A stretch of DNA of 19,869 nt from an uncultured Bacillota bacterium (GTDB lineage Bacteria > Bacillota > Dehalobacteriia > UBA7702), in NCBI GenBank assembly GCA_902766525.1, contig CACXDX010000074.1, positions 1 through 19,869 on the forward strand, read 5' to 3'. Positions 1 to 7,480 of the stretch are shown here, in pieces; position 1 is the first letter of the stretch, and every line of letters starts with the position of its first letter. The position numbers and the translations under genes are program-made. Under the pieces are notes generated by a model. The model did not search any database. It saw only the letters and a program-made list of their open reading frames with translations, and had not been told where the DNA came from.

Positions 1-65
1 GAGAGACTTGAACCCCCAACCTACTGATTACAAATCAGTTGCGCTGCCAATTGCGCCATGTCGGC
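1..65 (-). tRNA. tRNA-Thr (UGU anticodon), 3' end cut off by window edge
   Basis: Read on the minus strand from 65, the sequence folds as a tRNA: acceptor 5' strand GCCGACA, D arm GCGC...GCGC, anticodon stem ACTGA/TCAGT around the loop TTTGTAA (anticodon TGT, Thr), and a T arm GGGGG/CTCTC around TTCAAGT. The window ends at the last T-stem base, so the 3' acceptor strand and any CCA are outside. It follows sigH. In many Firmicutes a tRNA-Thr and the tuf/rpmG/secE/nusG genes come after sigH, which would fit here but cannot be seen. Confidence 0.93.
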
Positions 66-81
66 ATGAAACGCAAGTATT

Positions 82-110
82 ATTATAACCTACACTTGGC
101 TTTTTGTCAA
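82..110 (-). promoter_or_regulatory. Consensus sigma-A promoter for the tRNA-Thr gene
   Basis: On the minus strand, TTGACA (105-110) and TATAAT (82-87) are both perfect consensus boxes with a 17-base spacer. The predicted start is near 75, about 10 bases before the mature tRNA. No convincing terminator separates sigH from it, so read-through may add to this promoter. Confidence 0.9.
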
Positions 111-129
111 TAGGTCCGTCATGTTTTTT

Positions 130-852
130 TCAGGACATATCGTTTTGCTGCCGGACATATCTGCCGAGTTTGCGCTTGACACGCTGGAGCGCATTGTCGA
201 TGGATTTGACGTGGCGGTCCAGATGCTCGGCGATTTCCTGATAAGTTTCCCCTTCCAGATAGCGGGAAAGAACAACGACCTCTAAGGGACTGAGCAGCTC
301 ATCCATTTTGCTTTTTATGTCCTCGATCTGTTCCTGATTGATGAAGATTTCTTCGGGATCGGAAATATGAATCCCGGAAAGAATGTCTAAGAGGGTACGC
401 TCGGATTCTTCATCATAAATCGGTTTATTCAGAGAAACATAGGAATTCAGCGGGATATGTTTTTGCCGTGTCGCGGTTTTGATGGCGGTAATGATCTGCC
501 GCTTGATGCAGAGATCGGCGAAAGCACGAAAAGAAGCCTGTTTCTCCCCGCGAAAGTCACGGATGGCTTTGTAGAGTCCGATCATTCCTTCCTGGATAAT
601 ATCTTCTTTATCCGCGCCGATCAGGAAATAAGATCTCGCTTTGGAACGAACGAAGTTTTTGTATTTAACGATCAGATATTCCTGAGCGATCAGATCACCG
701 TCACGGTAGAGCGTGATGATATCTTCATCTTCCAGCTTTTCGTAAGAGCTGTATATTTCCGTAATCTCTTTGTTCTCTTCAAGGAGAAGATCATCGGAAT
801 CGCAGGCTGTTTCGTCGATTTTCAGTTGATCTGTGGCCGGTTCAATCGTCAT
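130..852 (-). CDS. sigH: RNA polymerase sporulation sigma factor SigH (sigma-H/Spo0H)
   Basis: A sigma-70 family factor of 240 aa that directs RNA polymerase to early stationary-phase and sporulation promoters. Seen: a region 2 block (about residues 54-125) with NFVRSKARSYFLIGADKEDI and QEGMIGLYKAIRDFR, the family signature RQIITAIKTATRQKHIPLNS just after it, and a region 4 helix-turn-helix near the C terminus (TYQEIAEHLDRHVKSIDNAL). These match the known SigH family closely. I chose ATG at 852 because the upstream in-frame ATG at 876 lies before a strong AGAAGGAGG ribosome site, which would then be coding. The N-terminal extension before region 2 is somewhat longer than in Bacillus (218 aa). 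The start overlaps the 3' end of the RND pump gene by 11 bases, which suggests co-transcription and translational coupling. A separate sigH promoter within the pump gene cannot be excluded. Confidence 0.95.
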   Translation of the reverse strand: MTIEPATDQLKIDETACDSDDLLLEENKEITEIYSSYEKLEDEDIITLYRDGDLIAQEYLIVKYKNFVRSKARSYFLIGADKEDIIQEGMIGLYKAIRDFRGEKQASFRAFADLCIKRQIITAIKTATRQKHIPLNSYVSLNKPIYDEESERTLLDILSGIHISDPEEIFINQEQIEDIKSKMDELLSPLEVVVLSRYLEGETYQEIAEHLDRHVKSIDNALQRVKRKLGRYVRQQNDMS

Positions 853-3800
853 AATCTCGATCTTCCTCCTTCTCATCTTTTTGTGCGTTTTTGCGAGCCC
901 TCAGTTCTTTCAGACCGTAATAGTCTTCGTCCTCATCCTCTTCTTCCTCCTCATCTTCATCACGGAAGCGGTTGAAAAGGCGACGGAAGAAACCGGGCCG
1001 ATCATTTTCATCGCGGTTCTTTTTATCCGCGTCGTCTTCGTCCGTATCCTCGTCATCATCATCTTCGTCTTCTTCATCGTCATCATCCATGAGCCAAAGT
1101 GAGAATCGGGTAATGAGAGACAGTTTTTCGTCTTCGTCCATATCCTCGTCTTCATTATCTTCTCCGTCTTCTTCATCGGAAGAAGATAAAGATGTTTTTT
1201 CGGACGCCGGCGGTTTTTGTTTTTCTGCCGTTGCTTCGGAAGGATCGATCGAAAGCTCATCTTCCGCGATATCTTCATCATCGTCTGCGTTGAAAATAGC
1301 ATTTTCGTCGGCGGAAGATTCATCGTCATCGATGACGGCGGCGTTATCATCGTTTTCAGCCTCTTTGTTATCGGCTGTTTTTTTCGTCTCTTTGCGGGCG
1401 GATCTCTTTTTCGCGAGGAAAGCAAAGAAGGCGGAACGAGATTTATCCTTATCTTCCGGGGTCTTTTCCGTTTCCGAAACTGTTTCTTCGTCTTTATCTT
1501 TTTCGGTCTCGGGTTCGTCTTCTCCGGTTTCTTCTTTCGGTTCGGCGGAGCGGAAAATATCGGAAGGCGTTTCTTCGCGGTCGGCGGTGCCGCTGTCCGG
1601 GCGGACAAGACCGATGATATCGGCGACGGCTGCGTCGTTTCTGCGGCGCAGGAACAGATCGTAGATGACCGGGATAACGAAGAGCGATACCAGTGTTGCG
1701 TAGATCATGCCGCCGAGGATTACGATGGCCATGGGCTGGACAACTTCGGCTCCGATACCAAAGCCGCAGGCAAGGGTCAGAAGAGCGAGAACCGTTGTGG
1801 CCGCTGTCATCAGGATCGGGCGCAAACGTGTCCTGCAGCCTTCGATGATCGAGGCCGAAAGACCTTTCCCCGCACGCCGCATCCGTTCGATGCAGTCGAT
1901 GAGCACAATCCCGTTGTTGACGACGATACCGCTGAGCAAGAGGAAGCCGATGACGGCGACGATACTGAAATCTTTGCCGCTTATGAGCAGAGCAAGGAAC
2001 CCGCCGCAGAAGGAGAGCGGTACGGTGAACATGATGATCAGGGGCAGACGCAAAGACTGGAACTGGGCTACCATGATCAAATACATCAACAGCAGGGAAA
2101 GAGCGAGAATAAAGAGCAGATCGTGGATGGAATCGTCAATGGCGGATTCTTCTCCGGAGAGGGTAATGGTATAGCCGTCGGGGGGTTGATAGCCGTCGAC
2201 CAGCTGACGAATTTCATCGCTGACGAGACCGACATTATAGCCATCGGCAATATCGGCTTTCGCTGTCATGTAACGAATCCGGTTGTCCCGATAGATGACC
2301 GGAGCCCCTTCTTCTTCGGTGATCGTGGCGATGGAACCGACGACAACTTCGGATGTGAGACCGTCTTCACCGGTGACCGTCATTTTTAAATTCTGGATAT
2401 CGGCCAGCGTCAGATCTTCGTTGCTTCCGTCGATAACGATCACGTCCGTGCCTTCATTGCCGTTTTCCGATATGGCGGTGGCGTTGGCGCTGTTGCTGAT
2501 AGAGAGGGCGATAAAATCATAAACATCGGAAACGGTAAGGCCGTAATGCATGGCTTCGGCTTTATTGACGGTAACTTTCAAAGTCGGTGTTGCCGTATCC
2601 ATCGTATTGGTCACGTGATCGGCACCTTCCACACTGAGCAGAAGATCTCCCATATCTCTGGTGATATCCGCCAGCGTTGCCAGATCTTCACCCTGAACAT
2701 TGATTTGAACGCCTTCTTCAAAAAGGGAGGAAAGATCGTAGCTGCCGATGGAAACATCGATATGGCAATCCATGTTTTCCGTCTTTTTCCGGATCGTATC
2801 GGCGATCTCACGGCAGGTATGTTTTTTATTATCTTTCAGCACGACGTAAACGGAGGTGGTGTTGCCTTCACTGACATTTCCGAGCAGGGAGATGGTGCCG
2901 CCGTTGTCGGTGGCCGCGCCGACGGATTTCACGTCGTCCATTTGCATCAGCAATTCGATGATTTTATCGGTATTCTCCCAGAGGATATCTTCCCGGGCAT
3001 TTTCATCCATGGTGACGGTGAGCGTCATTTCCGTGCTGTCGCTTTCCGGTAAGAAGGAAGACCCGCGGGAGACGGCGAAGACTGCGCTGAATCCCAGTAA
3101 AACGACGGCGAAGATCACAATGAAAACGCGATGTGTCAATGCCCAGCGCAGAAGCGTTTCATATCTTAAAAGCGCGCTGCGGCCGAATTTACGCGGCCGG
3201 ATATTCATCTTCCGCAAAACGTTGGCGGACATTGCCGGAACCAGTGTATAAGCAATGAGCAAACTGGCGATGAGAGCAAAAGCAATGGTCAGACCGATAT
3301 CGGCGGAAATCTGTCTGGCAAGGCCTTTTGTGAAAATGATGGGCAGGAAAACACAGATCGTTGTCAGCGTTGAAGCGATGATGGCCGGTCCGACTTGTTT
3401 CACCCCGGTAATGGCCGCGGCGGAACGGGATAACCCTTCCGTCCGACAGCGATAGATGTTTTCCATGACGACGATGGAATTGTCTACGAGCATGCCGACG
3501 CCCAGCGCCAGACCTGCAAGGGAAAAGACATTCAGTGTTCCTCCGGTGATGAACATCAGGATGATGGCAAAGAGCAAGCTGACCGGGATCGCCGCCGCGA
3601 CGACAATGGTGGGACGGTAATCGTGCAGGAAGAGGATCAGCACGATAATGGCCAAAATCGCCCCGATGATCAGATTTTCCCTGACGGCATCGGTGACCCG
3701 GTCGATATAAATGCTTTGGTCGGAGAGTAAAGTAATGGATACTTCGGGGTATAATTTGCTGATTTTTTTGCAGGTGGCTTTAATGTTGTCGGCGACTTCC

Positions 3801-5245
3801 ACCGTGGAATAATCCGATTGCTTGAGAAAAGAGATCATGACGCCGTCGTGACCGTTGATGCGGGAATAGACGCTGTCACTGTCGTTGACGAGAGAGATGT
3901 TGGCGACTTCGCTCAAAAGCACGTCATCAACGCCGTCGATATTAAAATGGAAGAGAACGAGATTCTGCAGCTCTTCGACGGAACTGATTTTGTCGCCGAC
4001 TTTGACATTGTATTCTCTGTTGCCGAGAGAAAGAGAACCTGCCGTCGAAGAAAAATTCTGCGACGCCAGCATGGTACTGACCATTTCTGTCGTAATCAGC
4101 GTTTGTAAATCGGCGTTGGCTTTAGCTGCCTCTTCATCTTTTGCCAGATCCGAGAGCTGTTTGGTGATGGAGGCTTTACTTTCGGCCAGGTCCACTTCTC
4201 TCGTCGACATCTGCTGAGTCAGTGTTTGCCGTTGATTTTCCAGTTCGGCGATTTGGCTCGTCAGAGAGGAAACGGTACTGTTATTGCCGGAGACGCCGGC
4301 TTGAGCATTGGCCAATTGGGCTCTGGCCGCGGTCAAAGAAGACTGTATCTCGCTGATCGCGGCAAGATCTTCTTCGCTGAGCTCTTCTTCGGGGATGTTG
4401 TCATAAGCCGCAAGGTCCTTTTCCAATGCGGTGATTTGCTCCTCTGTCGCGCTCAGTTGTTGATTCGCGGCGGAAAGAGATGCCTGAGCCTGAGCAAGCT
4501 GTGAATTGAGTGAACGAAGCTGGCTGTCGAGGGAGGAAGTTTGTTTCAGCAGATCCGAAGAAAGCTGGGAGGATGCCGTGGAAAGCTCCGCGTCGGTGGC
4601 TTCCAGTGCCGCCCTGGCTTTGGCGTAGTCGCCGTCGATGGCATTGAAAATCGATTGGTTGACGATCGCCAGTTTTTCGGCGTCAATGGTGATCTGTACC
4701 TGTTCGCTGACGATGCCGCCGAGAGAGGTATCGGCAACACCTTCAATATTATCGAAATAGGTCATTAACGTTTCGTTGAGGAACTTGGAGATTCCCGCGC
4801 CGTCACTGCCCTCGATGTCGATGGAAGCGACGATAACGGGAACGGAATCGGGATTGACCTTTTGAATGACGGGGGAAGAAACGGAGCGGTTCCATTCATC
4901 ACTCAAGGGTTCGAAAACTTCGCGCATTTCGGCGATGACCGAGTCCATATTGGTGGATTGAGAAAATTCCACGGTAACAATGGAACGACCCTCGCGGGAG
5001 ACGGAAGATACATTGGTAACACGGCCCACGGAATTCAAAGCTTTTTCTATGGGGATGGTTACCGTTTCTTCCACTTCTTCGGGAGAGGCGTCGGGATAAT
5101 TGGTAATGACGACCGCATAGGGATAGTCAATATCGGGAAGAAGATCCGTGCGTATTCCGATCATGGCGGCGATGCCCAAAACAATGATCACGATGACGGC
5201 AACGATAATGCTGTAAGGTTTTTTTACGCTCCATTTAGTCAGCAC
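842..5245 (-). CDS. RND-family efflux permease with coiled-coil insertion and acidic C-terminal tail
   Basis: A proton-driven exporter of the HAE/AcrB-SwrC type, 1467 aa against about 1020-1070 for usual members. Start is GTG with AAAGGA 8 bases upstream. Seen: a first membrane helix (residues 10-30), a first extracytoplasmic domain, helices about 522-668, a helix at 706-725, a second extracytoplasmic domain (about 730-1040), and helices about 1043-1198. The helix-4 proton-relay motif is GVGMLVDNSIVVMENIYR, with the first Asp (588) kept and the second replaced by Asn. Helix 10 has VVNNGIVLID, where AcrB has its relay Lys. Two additions stand out: residues about 195-395 form a Gln/Ser/Ala/Leu-rich coiled coil inside the first extracytoplasmic domain, and residues about 1203-1467 form a Glu/Asp-rich cytoplasmic tail. 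No adaptor (MFP) gene is adjacent in the window. The substrate is unknown: drugs, lipids or peptides are all possible. Confidence 0.9.
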   Translation of the reverse strand: MLTKWSVKKPYSIIVAVIVIIVLGIAAMIGIRTDLLPDIDYPYAVVITNYPDASPEEVEETVTIPIEKALNSVGRVTNVSSVSREGRSIVTVEFSQSTNMDSVIAEMREVFEPLSDEWNRSVSSPVIQKVNPDSVPVIVASIDIEGSDGAGISKFLNETLMTYFDNIEGVADTSLGGIVSEQVQITIDAEKLAIVNQSIFNAIDGDYAKARAALEATDAELSTASSQLSSDLLKQTSSLDSQLRSLNSQLAQAQASLSAANQQLSATEEQITALEKDLAAYDNIPEEELSEEDLAAISEIQSSLTAARAQLANAQAGVSGNNSTVSSLTSQIAELENQRQTLTQQMSTREVDLAESKASITKQLSDLAKDEEAAKANADLQTLITTEMVSTMLASQNFSSTAGSLSLGNREYNVKVGDKISSVEELQNLVLFHFNIDGVDDVLLSEVANISLVNDSDSVYSRINGHDGVMISFLKQSDYSTVEVADNIKATCKKISKLYPEVSITLLSDQSIYIDRVTDAVRENLIIGAILAIIVLILFLHDYRPTIVVAAAIPVSLLFAIILMFITGGTLNVFSLAGLALGVGMLVDNSIVVMENIYRCRTEGLSRSAAAITGVKQVGPAIIASTLTTICVFLPIIFTKGLARQISADIGLTIAFALIASLLIAYTLVPAMSANVLRKMNIRPRKFGRSALLRYETLLRWALTHRVFIVIFAVVLLGFSAVFAVSRGSSFLPESDSTEMTLTVTMDENAREDILWENTDKIIELLMQMDDVKSVGAATDNGGTISLLGNVSEGNTTSVYVVLKDNKKHTCREIADTIRKKTENMDCHIDVSIGSYDLSSLFEEGVQINVQGEDLATLADITRDMGDLLLSVEGADHVTNTMDTATPTLKVTVNKAEAMHYGLTVSDVYDFIALSISNSANATAISENGNEGTDVIVIDGSNEDLTLADIQNLKMTVTGEDGLTSEVVVGSIATITEEEGAPVIYRDNRIRYMTAKADIADGYNVGLVSDEIRQLVDGYQPPDGYTITLSGEESAIDDSIHDLLFILALSLLLMYLIMVAQFQSLRLPLIIMFTVPLSFCGGFLALLISGKDFSIVAVIGFLLLSGIVVNNGIVLIDCIERMRRAGKGLSASIIEGCRTRLRPILMTAATTVLALLTLACGFGIGAEVVQPMAIVILGGMIYATLVSLFVIPVIYDLFLRRRNDAAVADIIGLVRPDSGTADREETPSDIFRSAEPKEETGEDEPETEKDKDEETVSETEKTPEDKDKSRSAFFAFLAKKRSARKETKKTADNKEAENDDNAAVIDDDESSADENAIFNADDDEDIAEDELSIDPSEATAEKQKPPASEKTSLSSSDEEDGEDNEDEDMDEDEKLSLITRFSLWLMDDDDEEDEDDDDEDTDEDDADKKNRDENDRPGFFRRLFNRFRDEDEEEEEDEDEDYYGLKELRARKNAQKDEKEEDRDYDD

Positions 5246-5323
5246 GACGGATGTCCTTTCTTTAAAAATTGCTCGAAAAAAGCGGATTTTAGGCCTAAAA
5301 ACCCAATCTTAATCTAAATTATA

Positions 5324-5352
5324 ATTATAAGTTGTTTCCTTTTAAAAGTCAA
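5324..5352 (-). promoter_or_regulatory. Promoter of the RND exporter (and probably sigH)
   Basis: On the minus strand, TTGACT (5347-5352) and TATAAT (5324-5329) are separated by 17 bases. A second TATAAT copy sits just downstream (5318-5323). The untranslated leader is roughly 70 bases and shows no clear structured element. Confidence 0.75.
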
Positions 5353-5358
5353 TTAATA

Positions 5359-5377
5359 TACAAGTACTTTTCATGTA
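5359..5377. promoter_or_regulatory. Imperfect inverted repeat between divergent promoters, possible operator
   Basis: TACA and TGTA arms enclose a partly symmetric core containing AAGTACTT. It lies immediately upstream of the -35 box of the RND promoter and just before the -35 box of the divergent acetyltransferase promoter, a typical place for a TetR/MarR-type regulator. Several core positions do not pair, so this is only a candidate. Confidence 0.3.
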
Positions 5378-5381
5378 ATTA

Positions 5382-5411
5382 TTGTTTCCGTAAGCCTTTT
5401 TGTGTTATAAT
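5382..5411 (+). promoter_or_regulatory. Extended -10 promoter of the GNAT gene
   Basis: TTGTTT (5382-5387), an 18-base spacer and TATAAT (5406-5411), with TG at 5403-5404 forming an extended -10. The predicted transcript starts about 33 bases before the ATG at 5451, which supports that start over in-frame codons further upstream. Confidence 0.75.
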
Positions 5412-5450
5412 GGAAAAAATTGTTTTTCCGGTCGGAAAAGGGGTGTCGGA

Positions 5451-5942
5451 ATGCGGATCCGCAAAGCCGAAAAAAAAGATCTTGATCAGATTATGGCTGT
5501 CTATGATGAAGCCAAAGCCTTTATGATCGCCCGGGGCAACGATGCTCAGTGGGTTGGCGGTTATCCCCAACGTACCTTGATCGAGGAGGATATTGAAGCG
5601 GGGCAGTTATATGTCTGTGAGGAAGACGCGGCGATATACGGTGTCTTTGCCTTAATCATGGGAGAAGACCCTACTTATGCTTTGATTGAGAACGGAGATT
5701 GGAAAAATGACAGGCCCTACGGTACAATCCATCGCATCGGCTCCAACGGAAAAAACAGGGGCATCTTTAAGGCCGCGATCGATTTTTGCAAAACCCGCAG
5801 TGATGAACTGCGTATCGATACGCATGAAAAAAATACGATCATGCGCCGTCTTATCGTCGAAAACGGTTTTGAGGAACGGGGCATCATCTATATTGCCGAC
5901 GGTACGCCGCGGATCGCCTATCAATACAGTGCAGAAGAATAA
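5451..5942 (+). CDS. GNAT family N-acetyltransferase
   Basis: A 163-aa single-domain acetyl-CoA-dependent acetyltransferase; the acceptor substrate is not known. Seen: the N-terminal MRIRKAEKKDLDQIMAVYDE strand-helix, the motif GTIHRIGSNGKNRGIF where GNATs bind the CoA pyrophosphate, IRID-like RIDTHEKNTIMRRLIVENGF (the usual beta4-alpha4 region), and GIIYIADGTPRIAYQY at the end. This closely resembles a small GNAT subgroup widespread in Clostridia. The start is ATG at 5451 with AAAAGGGG before it; upstream in-frame codons overlap the -10 box. It is a single-gene unit with its own promoter and terminator, divergent from the exporter, so sharing a regulator with the pump is possible but unproven. 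Confidence 0.88.
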   Translation: MRIRKAEKKDLDQIMAVYDEAKAFMIARGNDAQWVGGYPQRTLIEEDIEAGQLYVCEEDAAIYGVFALIMGEDPTYALIENGDWKNDRPYGTIHRIGSNGKNRGIFKAAIDFCKTRSDELRIDTHEKNTIMRRLIVENGFEERGIIYIADGTPRIAYQYSAEE

Positions 5943-5968
5943 AAACGGAGGAAAATCCTCCGTTTTTT
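5943..5968 (+). terminator. Rho-independent terminator after the GNAT gene
   Basis: A perfect 10-bp stem AAACGGAGGA/TCCTCCGTTT with an AAA loop and a T run (5963-5968) starts directly after the stop codon. Confidence 0.93.
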
Positions 5969-5971
5969 CGT

Positions 5972-5998
5972 TTGAAAAATCTTGTTTATTGATATAAT
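5972..5998 (+). promoter_or_regulatory. Upstream candidate promoter P1 of the capA-like gene
   Basis: TTGAAA (5972-5977), a short 15-base spacer, and TATAAT (5993-5998) preceded by TGA, an extended -10. The short spacer makes it weaker than a classical promoter. Confidence 0.45.
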
Positions 5999-6030
5999 GA
6001 AACGAATTCGACAAAAATGCTTTTTTTTCT

Positions 6031-6058
6031 TTGTATTTTGACCTGTTTGTGATATACT
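6031..6058 (+). promoter_or_regulatory. Proximal candidate promoter P2 of the capA-like gene
   Basis: TTGTAT (6031-6036), a 16-base spacer and TATACT (6053-6058) with an upstream TGA (extended -10). It would start about 24 bases before the ATG at 6089, which follows AGGGAG. Confidence 0.6.
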
Positions 6059-6088
6059 TAAAAAAAATGAATTTCAGGGAGAATAAAC

Positions 6089-7411
6089 ATGGGTTATCAG
6101 GATGAAAGGCATACCTCGCAGCGAAACGATGCACCGCGGAGAAAGAAAAAGGCCGTGCCCCGCCGTTACGGTCAAAAAATGCGCCAGGCCGTAGTGATCT
6201 CCGTTGTCGCGGTGGTGATCGTCGCCGCGATCGCTTGTTTTGTTGCTTTCACCAATACGGGATTGACCGCGGTCGAGGATGAAAACACCGTGGTGACTGC
6301 CGAAATGCTGCCGGAAAGCAGCGGTTTTTCGTCCTTTACCCTGATGGCTGCCGGAGACAATTTGCTTCATACCAAGCTTTATACCCAGGCGGCGGATCGC
6401 GCCGAGGGCGACGGTTATGATTTTACTTATCTCTACCGTGATGTGGCGGATCTGACCAAAGACGCGGATATTTGTTTTATCAATCAGGAAACACCGTTGG
6501 CCACCGCTATCAGGGAAGTATCCAGTTATCCCATGTTCAACACCCCTTCGGAAACGGTTTTTGCCCTTCATGATATCGGTTTCAATGTATTCAACATCGT
6601 CAGCAATCACTCCCTCGATCAGGGGGCGGACGGACTTAAGGCGACGATCGATGTGATGGAGACCGTTCCGGACAGTCTTTATGTCGGTTCCTATTACAAC
6701 AGGGAAGAAATGGAACAGGCTCATACGATTCAGGTTAACGGCGTGTCTGTGGCCTTCGTCGGCTTCACGGAAATGACCAACGGTTTGACGCTGGACAGTA
6801 ATTCCGATCTGGCTTTTGTGTACACTTCCGATGAAGAGGAAATGGAAAAGCTGATCAAAATCGCCAACGAAAACGCCGATGTCGTTGTCGTTTCCGTCCA
6901 TTGGGGAGATGAAAACGTTACTTCCGCTTTGGATCGCCAAAAAACGCTGGCTCAGAAATTTGCCGACTATGGCGCCGATATTATCATCGGCCATCATCCC
7001 CACGTTTTACAGGAGATCGAAACGGTGACCTCCGCTGACGGACGCGCGGTTCCCGTTGCTTATTCTCTCGGTAATTTTACCTCTACCATGAACGCTCAGG
7101 CCAATCATGTCGGCGGATTCTTTAAATGCAGCGTCGTTTTTGACAAGGGCAGCGGCGACGTCTATATCGCCGATGAGGAATTCATCCCCGTCATCAATTA
7201 TTTTACTTCCGGAAAAAACAATATCCACGTTATTCCCTTTGCCGATTATACCGAATCTCTCGCCTCGAGCCATGGTGCCGATATTTCCATCAGCTACGTC
7301 AATAATCTGCTGGATTCGACCGTCGGCGCCGATTTGCTGAAGGGAGATTATCCCGGCAGAAACGGTGCTGACAGCGAAGATGATGATGAAGAGGAACAAG
7401 AATCGGAATAA
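6089..7411 (+). CDS. CapA family protein (membrane-anchored calcineurin-like metallophosphatase)
   Basis: A 440-aa protein of the CapA/PgsA superfamily, named after poly-gamma-glutamate capsule synthesis; many members have no known substrate. Seen: a basic N terminus, one membrane helix (about residues 33-54) and then an outside domain with the metal-site motifs of the family: AAGDNLLH (87-94), FINQETPL (130-137), SNHSLDQG (172-179), SVHWGDE (around 270) and GHHPHVLQ (around 300), followed by YSLGNF. The order matches the metallophosphatase fold. Start is ATG with AGGGAG 8 bases upstream. The protein ends in an acidic tail, DSEDDDEEEQESE, reminiscent of the exporter tail in this window. No pgsB/pgsC partners are nearby, so a role in polyglutamate is not supported; cell-envelope hydrolysis or modification is the safer guess. 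Confidence 0.88.
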   Translation: MGYQDERHTSQRNDAPRRKKKAVPRRYGQKMRQAVVISVVAVVIVAAIACFVAFTNTGLTAVEDENTVVTAEMLPESSGFSSFTLMAAGDNLLHTKLYTQAADRAEGDGYDFTYLYRDVADLTKDADICFINQETPLATAIREVSSYPMFNTPSETVFALHDIGFNVFNIVSNHSLDQGADGLKATIDVMETVPDSLYVGSYYNREEMEQAHTIQVNGVSVAFVGFTEMTNGLTLDSNSDLAFVYTSDEEEMEKLIKIANENADVVVVSVHWGDENVTSALDRQKTLAQKFADYGADIIIGHHPHVLQEIETVTSADGRAVPVAYSLGNFTSTMNAQANHVGGFFKCSVVFDKGSGDVYIADEEFIPVINYFTSGKNNIHVIPFADYTESLASSHGADISISYVNNLLDSTVGADLLKGDYPGRNGADSEDDDEEEQESE

Positions 7412-7430
7412 CGGTTTCCGACAGATTTTT
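7403..7430 (+). terminator. Weak possible terminator of the capA-like gene
   Basis: TCGGAA/TTCCGA (7403-7408, 7416-7421) can form a 6-bp stem overlapping the stop codon, followed after CAGA by five T. The distance from stem to T run makes it weak. Confidence 0.3.
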
Positions 7431-7431
7431 C

Positions 7432-7460
7432 TTGCCAAGGGCATTCGCTTATGGTATAAT
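7432..7460 (+). promoter_or_regulatory. Promoter of the SRP RNA gene
   Basis: TTGCCA (7432-7437), a 17-base spacer and a perfect TATAAT (7455-7460) preceded by TGG. The predicted start near 7467 is shortly before the 5' strand of the RNA's closing helix. Confidence 0.85.
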
Positions 7461-7480
7461 GATACCGCTATGAATACGTT

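Noticed and set aside
853..876. Upstream ATG at 876 as sigH start
   Set aside because: It would put the strong AGAAGGAGG site into coding sequence and has no ribosome site itself.
910..1664. Overlapping open frames of about 230 codons on both strands rich in Ser or in Lys/Arg
   Set aside because: They are other-frame readings of the repetitive Asp/Glu codons of the exporter tail; no ribosome sites and no family motifs.
1217..2389. Plus-strand open frame of 390 codons antisense to the exporter
   Set aside because: It starts at a poor site and its sequence is a mirror of the exporter codons (frame without stops due to codon bias); the exporter has clear family motifs throughout.
5400..5450. 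TTG-initiated extension of the acetyltransferase
   Set aside because: It contains the -10 promoter box; the ATG at 5451 has a ribosome site and starts the GNAT fold.
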